The notes under the pieces were generated by a model that did not search any database, had not been told where the DNA came from, and worked only from the letters and a program-made list of their open reading frames with translations. From Calothrix sp. 336/3 (lineage in GTDB: Bacteria; Cyanobacteriota; Cyanobacteriia; Cyanobacteriales; Nostocaceae), in the NCBI RefSeq assembly GCF_000734895.2, contig NZ_CP011382.1:2272700-2336699 (forward strand): a DNA stretch of 64,000 nt, in the 5' to 3' direction. Of this stretch, positions 52,352-62,261 are shown one piece after another. The stretch's first letter is position 1, and the number at the start of each line of letters is the position of its first letter. Position numbers and translations under genes: made by a program.

Positions 52352-52702
52352 TTATTTTGGAATTTCCGCAGCAGTTTCTGCATCTAGTCTGGTACAAATT
52401 GCCGATAAGGTTGCTTCTTCGGCTTCTTCCATCGCTGCCATTGCTAAGAAGATTGCTGTAGCAGCGTAGTCTTCAGCTTTATCTGCCCGATGCTCCAGTT
52501 TCTTGACTTTGCGAGTCGCTTTCCATTCCTCAACGTGGGACTTTACTTCAGATTCTTTTTCCTCAAATTGAGTTTTCAGTTTCGCTCGATACTCATCAAA
52601 TTCTTCTTTTTTCGCTTCTAGCTTTGCTTGCGCTTCGTCGAGCTTCGATTGAATCTCTGCTTGAGTTCTTTTCGGTGCCGACAGAACACTTTTCCTTAAC
52701 AA
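52352..52702 (-). CDS. Coiled-coil protein of unknown function
   Basis: The protein is at least 116 residues, charged and helical (QSKLDEAQAKLEAKKEEFDE), with a C-terminal Ala-rich segment (YAATAIFLAMAAMEEAEEAT). The listed TTG start is weak. Coding-like sequence continues upstream to about 52787 (LDNFTKQLHDNLEAVENRAK) without any ATG before an in-frame TAA. The true start is unknown or lost. No family assigned. Confidence 0.6.
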   Translation of the reverse strand: MLRKSVLSAPKRTQAEIQSKLDEAQAKLEAKKEEFDEYRAKLKTQFEEKESEVKSHVEEWKATRKVKKLEHRADKAEDYAATAIFLAMAAMEEAEEATLSAICTRLDAETAAEIPK

Positions 52703-53107
52703 TTTTGCTCGGTTTTCAACCGCTTCTAAATTGTCGTGAAGTTGTTTTGTGAAGTTATCAAGTGTAGTATTGATAAGGCTACCTCTAGAATATTTTGCTT
52801 ATGAAAATTACGCAAAGTGCTATTGAATCGACAATAAAAAATAAATCATCATTGATAATTAATTTATTGGGGTGATAAAAATTCAAGTAACTCTTTCGTA
52901 GCTTTATGCTCTGTTTCTGTAGAGTTTTTACCATCTATCTTAGGTTATAAAGGTGAATATCTTGGGAGGTAGAGACATCTCTAATTTGTTAGTCTGCAAA
53001 GTTAATATTTTGCCAATTAATGTATTAGAATTAGTAGCTACATCCGATTAAGATCTGATTCGCACAGAAAATCTTAAGGAGACTCAATCCATTACCAGGT
53101 TTCAGTT
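52703..53107. other. Intergenic, no complete gene
   Basis: Apart from the start-less extension of the coiled-coil gene (to about 52787), this stretch is AT-rich with no coding frame, RNA gene or strong hairpin that I can see. Confidence 0.4.
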
Positions 53108-53443
53108 TCAGCGAAAAATTGCTGTATTAGCTTTAACCAAACGCCGACATCCCATAAGCCAACCATGCATTGCGCTCAACCACCCAACGTTTTTTGAGCA
53201 AGATAAAGCCCTTGGTTTGCTCTGGGCGCAACGCCAACTGCACAATCCAACGCAAAAATTCATTACCCATTGCATAAACGGTTCACCATCAAAGCCACCA
53301 TCGACCCAGAGCGTTTTCAAGCGAGATATCTTTTGATGAGACTGTTTGATTCGTTTGAGAACTTGTTTACCCCCAGAACGTTCACCCACATTGGCTGCTG
53401 TGACCAAGACCCGCAACACTAATCCCAAGGTATCAACCGTCAT
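53108..53443 (-). pseudogene. IS5-type DDE transposase remnant
   Basis: The frame starts DTLGLVLRVLVTAANVGERS and reaches TLWVDGGFDGEPFMQWV, the second catalytic Asp region. It then leaves frame: RWIVQLALRPEQTKGFILLK is read in a second frame before WLMGCRRLVK resumes in the first. The 5' third is missing. It is a decayed insertion-sequence copy. Confidence 0.85.
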
Positions 53444-53913
53444 AAATCGTTTAAGTAAGTCGATGAAAATAAACCCAACTATGTAACAGAATGTAAAATT
53501 GACAAAACCGTTGCGGTTGCTTCATTTCACTGAGTCGCAAAGCGACACGCTACGCGAACGTTTCATTCGCAATGACATACATTGAAATTTTCACACCGAC
53601 CTACTTACGTCCTTATTGTGAAACTAATATGACAGAATGCTACCTGGTATTAGTAAGATGTCAAAGACGGATAGGGTTAAAAGAGGGCTGGAATAGTTAT
53701 TGATATTTTAAATAATTAGTTTTGTTAAATACCTTATCCACTTCACTACAATCAGTGGTAATTAATTGAATAATTTAAGCAAGTAAAATTTCTGATTGAG
53801 GAAGCTATTAGATGGTAATGAGAATCATGATTTAATTGGTGTTAATTCATACCATCTCGCCATATTTAAAAAAATAATTTATTTTAACCTTGTTTCAGAG
53901 CAGTATAATTTTT
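53444..53913. other. Intergenic with a dispersed palindromic repeat
   Basis: Near 53535-53580 the words GAGTCGCAAAGCGACACGCT and ACGCGAACGTTTCATTCGC form a small imperfect palindrome of the kind dispersed in Nostocales genomes. No gene is seen. The promoter of the haemagglutinin gene must lie in the AT-rich right part. Confidence 0.4.
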
Positions 53914-56247
53914 ATGAAAAATCCCAATAAATCATCCTTACTCGCTCTATTCATCACCAGTCTCTTGAGTCTTGTGACTATTAACTCAGTCAAGGCTCAA
54001 GTTTCCCCAGATGGGACTTTATCAACTACCGTGACTGATAGTAATAGCACTGCCAACTATCTCATTCTCAACGGTAATCGACAAGGAAACAACTTATTTC
54101 ATAGTTTTAAAGAATTTTCCATTCCTAGGAATGGCGCGGCAGTTTTTCAAAATGCTAATGATATTCAAAATATTTTTAGCCGTGTGACGGGCGGTTTCCA
54201 ATCCAATATTGATGGCTTACTGAAAACCCAAGGCAATGCCAATCTCTTCTTAATCAATCCCGCAGGAATTCTCTTTGGACAAAATGCCAAATTAGATGTC
54301 GGCGGCTCGTTTTTTGCGACTACAGCTAGTAGTGTTTTGTTTAGTGATGGTGTCGAATTTAGCGCCACAAACACCCAGAAACCACCGGTTTTGACGGTGA
54401 ATATTCCCATCGGGTTAAAGTTTCGCGATAATCCTTCAGGGAAGGGAATTACTGTCCAAGGGCAAGGTCATAATCTCACCTTTGATGCGACAAATCTTGA
54501 GTTTACCAGACAATCCACACCCCCAGGTTTATCCGTAAAATCTGGTAGAACCTTAGCTTTGCTGGGAGAGCAAGTCAATCTCACAGGGGGGAATTTGTTA
54601 GCAGATGGGGGAAAAGTTGAAGTTGGTGGTGTCGGTTCTGGTGTAGTTAGTTTGACTCCGGTTAATCAGGGTTGGCAGTTGGGATATAACAATGTTTCAT
54701 CCTTTGGAAATATTACCCTTTCCCAGAAAGCATCTATTGATACTAGTAGTAATTTGGGTGCGGGGGAAATTCAAGTCCGTGGCAAAAATATTCGAGTCAT
54801 TGATGGGGCGGCAATTTTTGCCTTTACTGGTTCCCAGAGTGGGAAAAATATCCTGGTGGATGCATCGGAAAATTTGGAGGTGCAAGGAACTGGTGTATCT
54901 GTGAATGGAACCAAAGTTCCTTCGGCGATTTACAGTGCTGTGAGTACAAATGGTTTGGGGAATGGTAGTAATTTAATTATCCATGCAAAGAACTTTTTGG
55001 CACAGGGAGGGGTACAAATTGGTGCAGATACCTTTGGTATCGGGAACGGAGGAACAACTCTTGTGAAGGTGGATGAATCTCTGCAAATCCTGGGTAAGGA
55101 TATCGAAACTAAGATTCCCACTGCTTTGGGTAATTTTGTGCAAGCAAGTGCAACACAGGGTATTGGTGCATCACTGATTGTCGAAACGCAAAAGTTGAAA
55201 ATTGCCGATGGTGGGCAACTGGTGACAGGAACCCTGAGTAGTGGAAAGGGAGCAACTCTGGTTTTAAAAGCTTTCGAGTTCACGGAAATTGGTAAGGATA
55301 GCGTCATCTCTAGTCTGGTGGGTACGGGTGCGTCGGGTGATGGGGGTATTATTTTCCTAGAAACTCCCCGTTTAGTGATTGATGGTGGCAAAATTACTGT
55401 TGATGGTCAAGGTACTGGGAACGCTGGCAATGTTTTTGTCACATCTGGTTCTGTGCGTTTGCTGAATCAGGGAAGTATTACAGCAGAGTCCAAGTCTGGC
55501 AATGGTGGTAATATCCAGTTGAATTTGCAAGATTTCCTGTTTATGCGCGGCAAAAGTCTGATTTCCACCTCCGCGATCGCCAATACTGGTAATGGGGGTA
55601 ATATCACAATTACGATTCCCAACGGTTTTGTGATTGGCGCACCCTTAGAAAATAGTGACATTAAAGCCAATGCTTTTAACGGTCAGGGTGGTAATGTCAT
55701 TATCACCGCCAATGGTATTTTTGGCTTTGTCCCCCGTAGTCGCGCAGAATTACAACAACTTTTAAACACCACAGATCCTGCCCAACTTGACCCCGCAAAA
55801 CTGCCCACCAACGATATTACAGCCATCTCTCAACAAAATCCCAACCTCAGTGGAGAAGTCACGATTAATACCGCAGATATAGACCCTGGTCGGGGGTTAA
55901 TCGAGTTACCAGAGGATATTATAGATACTACCCAGGCGATCGCCCAACATTCCTGTAAACGCCGGGTAAGAAGTGAATTTATCGTCACCGGACGGGGTGG
56001 TATCGCTTTAGACCCAACCCAATTTCTCCCCAGTGATAATACAAGGGTGAATCTTGCGGAACCTGTCACCCCCATCAGCCAAAAACTTCGGCAAGTTGCC
56101 AAAGAAACTACACCCAAACCCATTATCCCGGCACGGGGTTGGGTAATGAATGACAAAGGGGAAGTTATCCTGACTGCTTACGATCCCACCAGTACCCTTC
56201 CAGAGCGCGAGTCTCAAAAATTGGCTGTTTGTCAAGAAACGAATTAA
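53914..56247 (+). CDS. Filamentous-haemagglutinin-type exoprotein (TpsA-like), second copy
   Basis: From ATG 53914 the protein is 777 residues, with a signal peptide (LALFITSLLSLVTINSVKAQ) and the TPS domain (NNLFHSFKEFSIPRNGAAVF, NIDGLLKT, LFLINPAGILFGQNAKLDVG). Beta-helix repeats follow (GNGGNITITI, NGQGGNVIITANG). It is a diverged paralogue of the gene at 23364-25838. It should be exported through an outer-membrane TpsB partner, not present in the window. A TPR-CHAT gene lies 1.1 kb downstream on the other strand, an association I know from other cyanobacteria. Confidence 0.9.
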   Translation: MKNPNKSSLLALFITSLLSLVTINSVKAQVSPDGTLSTTVTDSNSTANYLILNGNRQGNNLFHSFKEFSIPRNGAAVFQNANDIQNIFSRVTGGFQSNIDGLLKTQGNANLFLINPAGILFGQNAKLDVGGSFFATTASSVLFSDGVEFSATNTQKPPVLTVNIPIGLKFRDNPSGKGITVQGQGHNLTFDATNLEFTRQSTPPGLSVKSGRTLALLGEQVNLTGGNLLADGGKVEVGGVGSGVVSLTPVNQGWQLGYNNVSSFGNITLSQKASIDTSSNLGAGEIQVRGKNIRVIDGAAIFAFTGSQSGKNILVDASENLEVQGTGVSVNGTKVPSAIYSAVSTNGLGNGSNLIIHAKNFLAQGGVQIGADTFGIGNGGTTLVKVDESLQILGKDIETKIPTALGNFVQASATQGIGASLIVETQKLKIADGGQLVTGTLSSGKGATLVLKAFEFTEIGKDSVISSLVGTGASGDGGIIFLETPRLVIDGGKITVDGQGTGNAGNVFVTSGSVRLLNQGSITAESKSGNGGNIQLNLQDFLFMRGKSLISTSAIANTGNGGNITITIPNGFVIGAPLENSDIKANAFNGQGGNVIITANGIFGFVPRSRAELQQLLNTTDPAQLDPAKLPTNDITAISQQNPNLSGEVTINTADIDPGRGLIELPEDIIDTTQAIAQHSCKRRVRSEFIVTGRGGIALDPTQFLPSDNTRVNLAEPVTPISQKLRQVAKETTPKPIIPARGWVMNDKGEVILTAYDPTSTLPERESQKLAVCQETN

Positions 56248-56299
56248 ACCGCACCTTATCTTCAACTCTGGGAATCAAAATTTAATTAATTTGATTTCA

Positions 56300-57286
56300 A
56301 TGGCTCAATATAAACACGATCGCTTTTTCAAGTTTTATATCCAATCTTTGTATAAAACCAAAGGGAATACTCTACAAAATATCCAAGTCCGTAATGATGA
56401 AGACTTGGAAATCGATTTACTGTTTATCGCAGAGCAAGAAAACATCGCTTGAGAACAAGAAAATTTAGGTTTATTCGACTTGTTAATGCAAGAAAACCCC
56501 ACACTGATTATTGAACATTACAGTTCCTATTTAGAAGCGACGGATATTAATAAATCAATCACCCGTAAGAATCTTTACTGGGATAGAAAACAAAAAGAAC
56601 TGCAAGATAACATCAAAAACCAACCAAATAAAAAAGAAGCAAGAAAACAAATAGAAAATCAAAACCCATTTACCTGGATTCTCACAGTGAATTGCAGTGA
56701 AAAACTCTTGATATTATGTAACGCTCAACCAGCAGCCGAATTGGGAACAGGTGTCTACCGACTTCCGGCAATTTTACGCATGGGAATTGTGATTATCGAA
56801 CAATTAGTAGATAGTCCAGAAACAATGTGGTTAAAGATGTTAGGAAATAAAGAAACAGCCAAAAGTGCTTTTGATTCTATTAAACAATTATCGCCACAGC
56901 GCAGAGAGAAAAATGATATAATCAGTGCATGTATAAAATACTGTGTTTACCTCAAAGATATACCTGTTGATAGCTTAACGACCGAGGATGAAGACTTTAT
57001 GAGAACGATGGCACAAATCGATGCTTGGTATGAAGGCGAAATGAATAAAGCTCGTCTCGAAGGCGAAGCAAAGGGCAAACTCGAAGGTAAACTCGAAGGT
57101 AAACTCGAATCGGTAAATACCATCATTCAAGCCAAATTTGGTGCTTCCGCTCTCACACCACAGATAGTTAGTCAAATTGAACAGCTAAACAGTCAACAGC
57201 TTGATGAATTGATACTAAAAATATTTAATTGGCAACAACAAGAGATGGAGAAATGGCTCTGCGAGATTCTCGATGGGAAAAATTAA
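56300..57286 (+). pseudogene. PD-(D/E)XK-type/DUF4351-like protein broken by TGA
   Basis: ATG 56300 opens a frame MAQYKHDRFFKFYIQSLYKT that stops at TGA 56450-56452 and continues in the same frame to 57286. The rest reads LGLFDLLMQENPTLIIEHYS, GVYRLPAILRMGIVIIEQLV and ends in repeats GKLEGKLEGKLES and a DUF4351-like tail. Such proteins are common in cyanobacteria as Rpn/transposase-associated nucleases. The stop probably replaces Trp. Translation could restart at 56480, but the nuclease core would be incomplete. Confidence 0.8.
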
Positions 57287-57351
57287 TTTGATTCGTGTTT
57301 GGTGTATATAGGCTCAAAGATTGTTCCACAAATCCAAAATCCAAAATCCCA

Positions 57352-60300
57352 TCATCTCCATTCCCCCTGCAAGGTAAAAGCTGCCCAGTAATGAGGACTA
57401 CGCCATTGGGAACCCTGCCATAGCTGCTTTTGCGCTGCCCGTAAGGCTTGGACTGGGGTTAACTTATTCGTGAGCATTTGTTTATAAAATTCCTGCATTA
57501 ATACCGAAGTTCCCTCATCGTTGACTTTCCACAATGACAACGCCACCCGTTCGGCTCCTGCATACATGAGTCCCCGTGTCAACCCTACTAACCCCTCACC
57601 ACTGACATTTTTACCGAGTCCGGTTTCGCACGCACTTAATACGATTAATTCGGCTGGGTAATCCTGTTCAAATAAATCTGCTAACCGTAAATAACCAGGG
57701 ATTTGTTTACCTGTTTGATCTAACAATGACAGGACAATTCCCGATAATTCGGGTTGGTCGGGATTGACAAAACCGTGGGTAGCGAAGTGTAAAATTTGAT
57801 ATTGATTGAGGTTTTTACTTGTAGCCCAGTTGTAGTTTGCGTCAAAGCTAAAGGCTTGTAAACTGGATGTCTGCGGAAATAGTTTTAAGATTGCTTGGGC
57901 TTCGCTGGCTGTGTAGGGTAAGCGGTTCCAATTATTGCGCTGGAGGCTTTTAGCTGAACGATTGAGTGCAGAACGTTCGATTTCGAGGTCGGGAAGGATG
58001 GAACCAGGTTTCCCGACCACTCGGTTGTCATCGCTACCACCAAATACTGGGTCAGCGAGAATTGCGATTTTTTTCGGTGCGGGTTTGCGGTTTGCGGTTT
58101 TTTCCCGTTGAATTGCAATGGTTGATGCAGAGGGTAAATTAACGATTTCGTGGTTGATAACTAGGGGTTGGTAGTTGGTATTAATTTTAACTGGTTTTTG
58201 GGGGTCGGGTTTGACTTCGATTCCTCTCCTGTCGTGATTGGAATTATTGACAGAAGCAGCTATTTCCCGTCCCCTGTTGCCTGTCCCCTGTTCCCTTCCC
58301 TTCCCATTTAAGTCATGTAATGCCGCAAAGGGTATTTGTTGTAAGATTCCATCCGCAACGATAACCAACCTTTTCCCGGCTAATTTATCTTTAACGGGGG
58401 TGAGAATCAATTGACTGAGTTCGGTTGCAGATGCGATCGCAACATTGGTTTGACCTGCTGAATCTCCGAGTGCAGTGTGGAGACGATTCGCAACTTTGGT
58501 AATATCGGCTTCCTTGGGTAACTCGTAGCTAATCATGGATGTGGGGGTGACTAACCACAAGAAGCTGCGGTCTTGACCAAGGGAATATTGGAGTAGTACG
58601 GTATCTTTATCCAGTTGTTGTTGGATTTGGGGTAAGGTGAGGGGTTGGGGGTTGGTGATTTTGTCCCGTTCCGGGTTTTGTTGGCGGATTTGGGTTTGAA
58701 GAGCTTTTTGTTGGTTGATAATATTTTGAATTTCCGCTTCGGTTTTTTTGATTAAATTCTGCGATGGTTGTGGTTGATTGACTAATTGGGCGAGGTTTTT
58801 TTCCTGGGTTTGCCGTTTAATTTGTAATTCTTGTTCTTGGGAAAGAAGTTTTGTATCGGTGTTTTTGCTGAGTTTGGCGTTAGATTGGGCAAGGAGTTCG
58901 ATTAAACCACGCGCACGGGAACGTTCGCTAGTATTCAACGCTAGGACGTTGTAACCTTGGGATGGGTCTTTTTTGTGTAGCTCCATCAACAGGTCGATAT
59001 AGAATTTGTAGTAACCTTGGACTGTGGCGAAGTATTGGGTTTTCAGGTCTTGGTCGGTGTAGGTTCCCCGCAGTTCTTCGATGATTTGGATGGCGGTTTC
59101 AATGTGTTTGAGGGATGCTTGCAGGTTTCCTTGTCTGCGTTCGAGGGTAGCAATATTTGATCGGGTATTCGCTTCTCCAGCGCGATCGCCCACTGCACGT
59201 CTTAACGGTAGAGCTTGGTTGTAGAATGACCGTGCCTTCTGCTTCTCTCCTAAACTGTCGTAGACTCCACCAATATTATTGAGGGTAGCAGCTTCGTTGC
59301 CGCGATCGCCCACTGCACGGATTAACGGTAGAGCTTGGTTGTAGAATTCCAGTGCCTTCTGCTTTTCTCCTGAACTATTGTAGACTAGACCAATATTATT
59401 GAGGGTAGTAGCTTCTCCAGCATGATCGCCCACTGCACGTCTTAACGGTAAAGCTTGATTGTAGAATTCCAGTGCCTTCTGCTTTTCTCCTAAACTATCG
59501 TAGACTAGACCAATACCTGTGAGAGTAGTAGCTTCCCCACGGCGATCGCCCACTGCCCGGAATAACGGTAAAGCTAGGTTGTAGAATTCCAGTGCCTTTT
59601 GCTTTTCTCCTAAACTATTGTAGACTGCACCAATATTATTGAGGATAGCAGTTTCCCCACTGTGATTGCCCACTGCACGGTACAATGGTAGAGCTTGGTT
59701 GTAGAATTCCAGTGCCTTCTGCTTTTCTCCTAAATCATTGTAGACTGTGCCAATATTATTGAGGGTAGTAGCTTCCCCACGGCGATCACCCACTGCACGG
59801 TACAATGGTAGAGCTTGGTTGTAGAATGACCGTGCCTTCTGCTTTTCTCCTAAACTATTGTAGACTGCACCAATATTATTGAGGGTAGTAGCTTCCCCAC
59901 GGCGCTCACCCACTGCACGTCTTAAAGGTAGAGCTTGGTTGTAGTATTCCAGAGCCTTCTGCTTTTCTCCTAAATTGTCATAGACTAGACCAATATTATT
60001 GAGGGTAGTAGCTTCCCCACGGCGATCGCCCACTGCACGGTACAATGGTAGAGCTTGGTTGTAGTATTCCAGAGCCTTCTGCGTTTCTCCTAAACTGTCA
60101 TAGACTAGACCAATATTATTGAGGGTAGTAGCTTCTCCACCCTTGCCGCCGCCCACTGCACGTCTTAACGATAAGGCTTGCTGGAAGAATTCCAGAGCCT
60201 TCTGTTTTTCTCCTAAATCATTGTAGACTGAACCAATACTAGTGAGGATAGTAGCTTCCCCAGCGCGATCGCCCACTGCACGCAATAAGGGTAAAGCTGG

Positions 60301-60690
60301 GTTGTAGAATTCTAGAGCCTTCTGCTTTTCTCCTAAACTATTGTAAATCGCACCAATACCTACAAGAACAAAAGCTTGTCGTTCCTTATCTCCTACCTTC
60401 TGCCACAAAATCAGCGCTGCTTTTAATCTCCCCCTGGCAGTTATTAATGATTCTTTCGTTCCCTGTTGAAATAATTGCAATCCTTCCTGAGTTAACTTCT
60501 CAGCTTCTGCACGGGTTGGATTTTGCGGATTGCTTGCTGGTTGTTGGGTTGTTTGCAGCTGTTGACGATTCACCCCTGCACCAACGGATTCGGAGAGTAA
60601 AATCAAGCTAAATACACTAACGCAACTGCAATAAATAAGTTTTTGCAGGGAATCAAACATACTTTTACGACTGACTGAGGATTGTGGCAT
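57352..60690 (-). CDS. TPR-CHAT protein (caspase-like)
   Basis: From ATG 60690 the protein is 1112 residues; 60756 and 60657 are other possible starts. A signal-like segment (YCSCVSVFSLILLSESVGAG) is followed by ten near-identical 40-residue TPR units (pattern NNIGxVYxxLGEKQKALEFY) and one degenerate unit. A coiled-coil region comes next (KNLAQLVNQPQPSQNLIKKT). The C-terminal CHAT domain has the catalytic-type His in LHFATHGFVNP and Cys in LSACETGLG. CHAT proteases are caspase relatives. The substrate is unknown; the nearby haemagglutinin-like protein is a plausible partner. Confidence 0.92.
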   Translation of the reverse strand: MPQSSVSRKSMFDSLQKLIYCSCVSVFSLILLSESVGAGVNRQQLQTTQQPASNPQNPTRAEAEKLTQEGLQLFQQGTKESLITARGRLKAALILWQKVGDKERQAFVLVGIGAIYNSLGEKQKALEFYNPALPLLRAVGDRAGEATILTSIGSVYNDLGEKQKALEFFQQALSLRRAVGGGKGGEATTLNNIGLVYDSLGETQKALEYYNQALPLYRAVGDRRGEATTLNNIGLVYDNLGEKQKALEYYNQALPLRRAVGERRGEATTLNNIGAVYNSLGEKQKARSFYNQALPLYRAVGDRRGEATTLNNIGTVYNDLGEKQKALEFYNQALPLYRAVGNHSGETAILNNIGAVYNSLGEKQKALEFYNLALPLFRAVGDRRGEATTLTGIGLVYDSLGEKQKALEFYNQALPLRRAVGDHAGEATTLNNIGLVYNSSGEKQKALEFYNQALPLIRAVGDRGNEAATLNNIGGVYDSLGEKQKARSFYNQALPLRRAVGDRAGEANTRSNIATLERRQGNLQASLKHIETAIQIIEELRGTYTDQDLKTQYFATVQGYYKFYIDLLMELHKKDPSQGYNVLALNTSERSRARGLIELLAQSNAKLSKNTDTKLLSQEQELQIKRQTQEKNLAQLVNQPQPSQNLIKKTEAEIQNIINQQKALQTQIRQQNPERDKITNPQPLTLPQIQQQLDKDTVLLQYSLGQDRSFLWLVTPTSMISYELPKEADITKVANRLHTALGDSAGQTNVAIASATELSQLILTPVKDKLAGKRLVIVADGILQQIPFAALHDLNGKGREQGTGNRGREIAASVNNSNHDRRGIEVKPDPQKPVKINTNYQPLVINHEIVNLPSASTIAIQREKTANRKPAPKKIAILADPVFGGSDDNRVVGKPGSILPDLEIERSALNRSAKSLQRNNWNRLPYTASEAQAILKLFPQTSSLQAFSFDANYNWATSKNLNQYQILHFATHGFVNPDQPELSGIVLSLLDQTGKQIPGYLRLADLFEQDYPAELIVLSACETGLGKNVSGEGLVGLTRGLMYAGAERVALSLWKVNDEGTSVLMQEFYKQMLTNKLTPVQALRAAQKQLWQGSQWRSPHYWAAFTLQGEWR
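59155..60370 (-). repeat. 120-bp tandem repeats encoding TPR units
   Basis: Ten consecutive 120-bp units (one 123 bp) with high nucleotide identity, sharing words such as CTTTTCTCCTAAACTATTGT and GTAGAGCTTGGTTGTAGAAT on the plus strand. The identity indicates recent unequal recombination, so copy number likely varies. Confidence 0.9.
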
Positions 60691-60756
60691 TTTCAAGGGA
60701 AGATTTTTGCAAAAAGATACAGTTTTTTGTAAGTAGAACAACCTTGGGCGTTGCAT

Positions 60757-61147
60757 AAATGCGGGATGAACTAGAGGCTGAAAGTATTATTATTTCGTCT
60801 AAAAATCACCAAAATCATCCCCTGAATCAGCAACGCCTATTTTTGATAAGTGTTTCATTCGTTTTTCTCCTATTAATTCAGTCTTATCATTGCTCTTGAT
60901 ACACGAAAAATGGTGAAATAGCCAAACTTGCAACGAGTCCGCGCTTCGGTATCAGCCGCTAATAATACATACCTCTGAAGTTTTTTGGGGTATGCAGATT
61001 ATTAGTTGGTGCGTGACAGTTAGTGTTTGAAAGTTAATTTGCTGATTTAGATTGCGATCGCTCGTGTCACACACCCTACAGAGATTGGTGGATGGGTCGC
61101 GTAACGCACCATTTCCCAAGTTTCCTGAGTATGCGCATGTATAAAAT
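60757..61147. other. Intergenic, no supported gene
   Basis: The stretch upstream of the CHAT gene contains its promoter and a dispersed repeat near 61070-61105 (GGATGGGTCGCGTAACGCACC). An open frame on the minus strand (61155-60952) is made of such repeat sequence and is not credible as a gene. Confidence 0.4.
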
Positions 61148-61283
61148 AATGACAAAGGGGAAGTTATCGTGACTGCTTATGATCCCACCAGTACCCTTCC
61201 AGAGCGCGAGTCTACAAAAATTGGCTGTTTGTCAAGAAACGAATTAAACCGCACCTTGTCTTCAACTCTGGGAATCAAAATTT
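61148..61283 (+). pseudogene. Duplicated 3' end of the haemagglutinin-like gene
   Basis: About 135 bp nearly identical to 56148-56280, the last codons and downstream bases of the second haemagglutinin-like gene. It differs by an inserted A (which shifts the frame) and three or so substitutions. It is a detached copy 5 kb from its source, on the far side of the CHAT gene. Confidence 0.9.
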
Positions 61284-61522
61284 ACCAGTAGCACCCAGGT
61301 GGAAATTGACAATCCTCCCACAAGCAAGCAAAGGTTGAGAAAGTCAGCGATTTCCTGGTTGGTAGCTACGTAGAACGGGTGTGTTTGGGAACACCAGCCA
61401 CAGGAACCAAAACCACCCGCCTTTGCTGCTCCATCTAGGAACTGTTTAGAGTAGTAGGTGGGAACAGAGAATATAACCATTACCACCGCAATTATAGAAA
61501 GTTTCAGTTTTATATGAGTCAT
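61262..61522 (-). CDS. Small membrane protein with Cys-rich loop
   Basis: From ATG 61522 the protein is 86 residues: membrane helix LKLSIIAVVMVIFSVPTYYS, a loop with GGFGSCGWCSQTHPFY, and a second helix FLNLCLLVGGLSISTWVLLV. The last six residues and stop (NFDSQS) are encoded by the duplicated haemagglutinin-gene fragment, so its original C-terminus was replaced. Function unknown. Confidence 0.55.
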   Translation of the reverse strand: MTHIKLKLSIIAVVMVIFSVPTYYSKQFLDGAAKAGGFGSCGWCSQTHPFYVATNQEIADFLNLCLLVGGLSISTWVLLVNFDSQS

Positions 61523-61576
61523 CACAGAGAAACGATAGTCAAAGCTTCCATTGGATGACGAAGGAAAGCATACCAA

Positions 61577-62261
61577 TTGTGCCAGCTTGGCATCACGAAT
61601 AGTTCATTACATATTTGAGGTTATGGGTAATAGAGGAAAAATTTATGCTTGTCAGAGGAAATTTAAATACATCATCAAATACTAGAAATTAGGCTGCACC
61701 AATTGATACTTTTATTAATCTATGATTGTGAGAGGAAATTCCAATACATCACTAAAAATCATAAATAATAGCGATTCATAGATTGAGATGAGACTAATTC
61801 TCAACTGTCTTTATTTTATTTTATACATCCTAATTATTGATTTTATCAAGACAACAATATCATTTATTTTCAGCAAGATGTTCCCGATAAAATTATTTTA
61901 TTGGCTCCATAAAAAATAAAAAAATACGCAAACTCCTATAAATACATAGATTTACATGGGTTTTAGCTGTTTTTCTCTGTAGCTAGTCTGAGGTTATTTA
62001 TATATAGATTTTTTGTAATAGTTAATTAATTAATTATAGAATACCTCTAGGTTTGCGGAAAGATAAATCAAAATAGTTTAACTATAAAACTCCGAAAAAA
62101 TTATTTTTAATTATTTGCTTTTGTCAGCAACTGTTTGCAGAATAGGGCAAAAAGAGCATCTTGCTTTAGGTATCTCGTACAACCTATTATCAGTAAAACT
62201 AATCTGTAAATTAACGGAATCAAGATAGTTCCCATCTACCCTTACCCAATAGGTCATTACT
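61577..62261. repeat. AT-rich intergenic region with a 46-bp direct repeat
   Basis: A diverged direct repeat of about 46 bp begins at 61645 and 61722 (TTGTSAGAGGAAATT then AATACATCA). The rest up to the antiporter operon is AT-rich, with possible promoter sequence. An open minus-strand frame at 62350-62111 overlaps the antiporter start and is not supported. Confidence 0.45.

Noticed and set aside
40081..56452. Genetic-code change reading TGA as Trp
   Set aside because: TGA ends several intact genes in the window (for example mrpC and the 91-residue gene), so the two cases are better explained as nonsense mutations.
60952..61155. Minus-strand frame upstream of the CHAT gene
   Set aside because: It is composed of a dispersed genomic repeat and has no ribosome site.
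61645..61768. CRISPR-like pair of repeats
   Set aside because: There are only two diverged copies and no cas genes.
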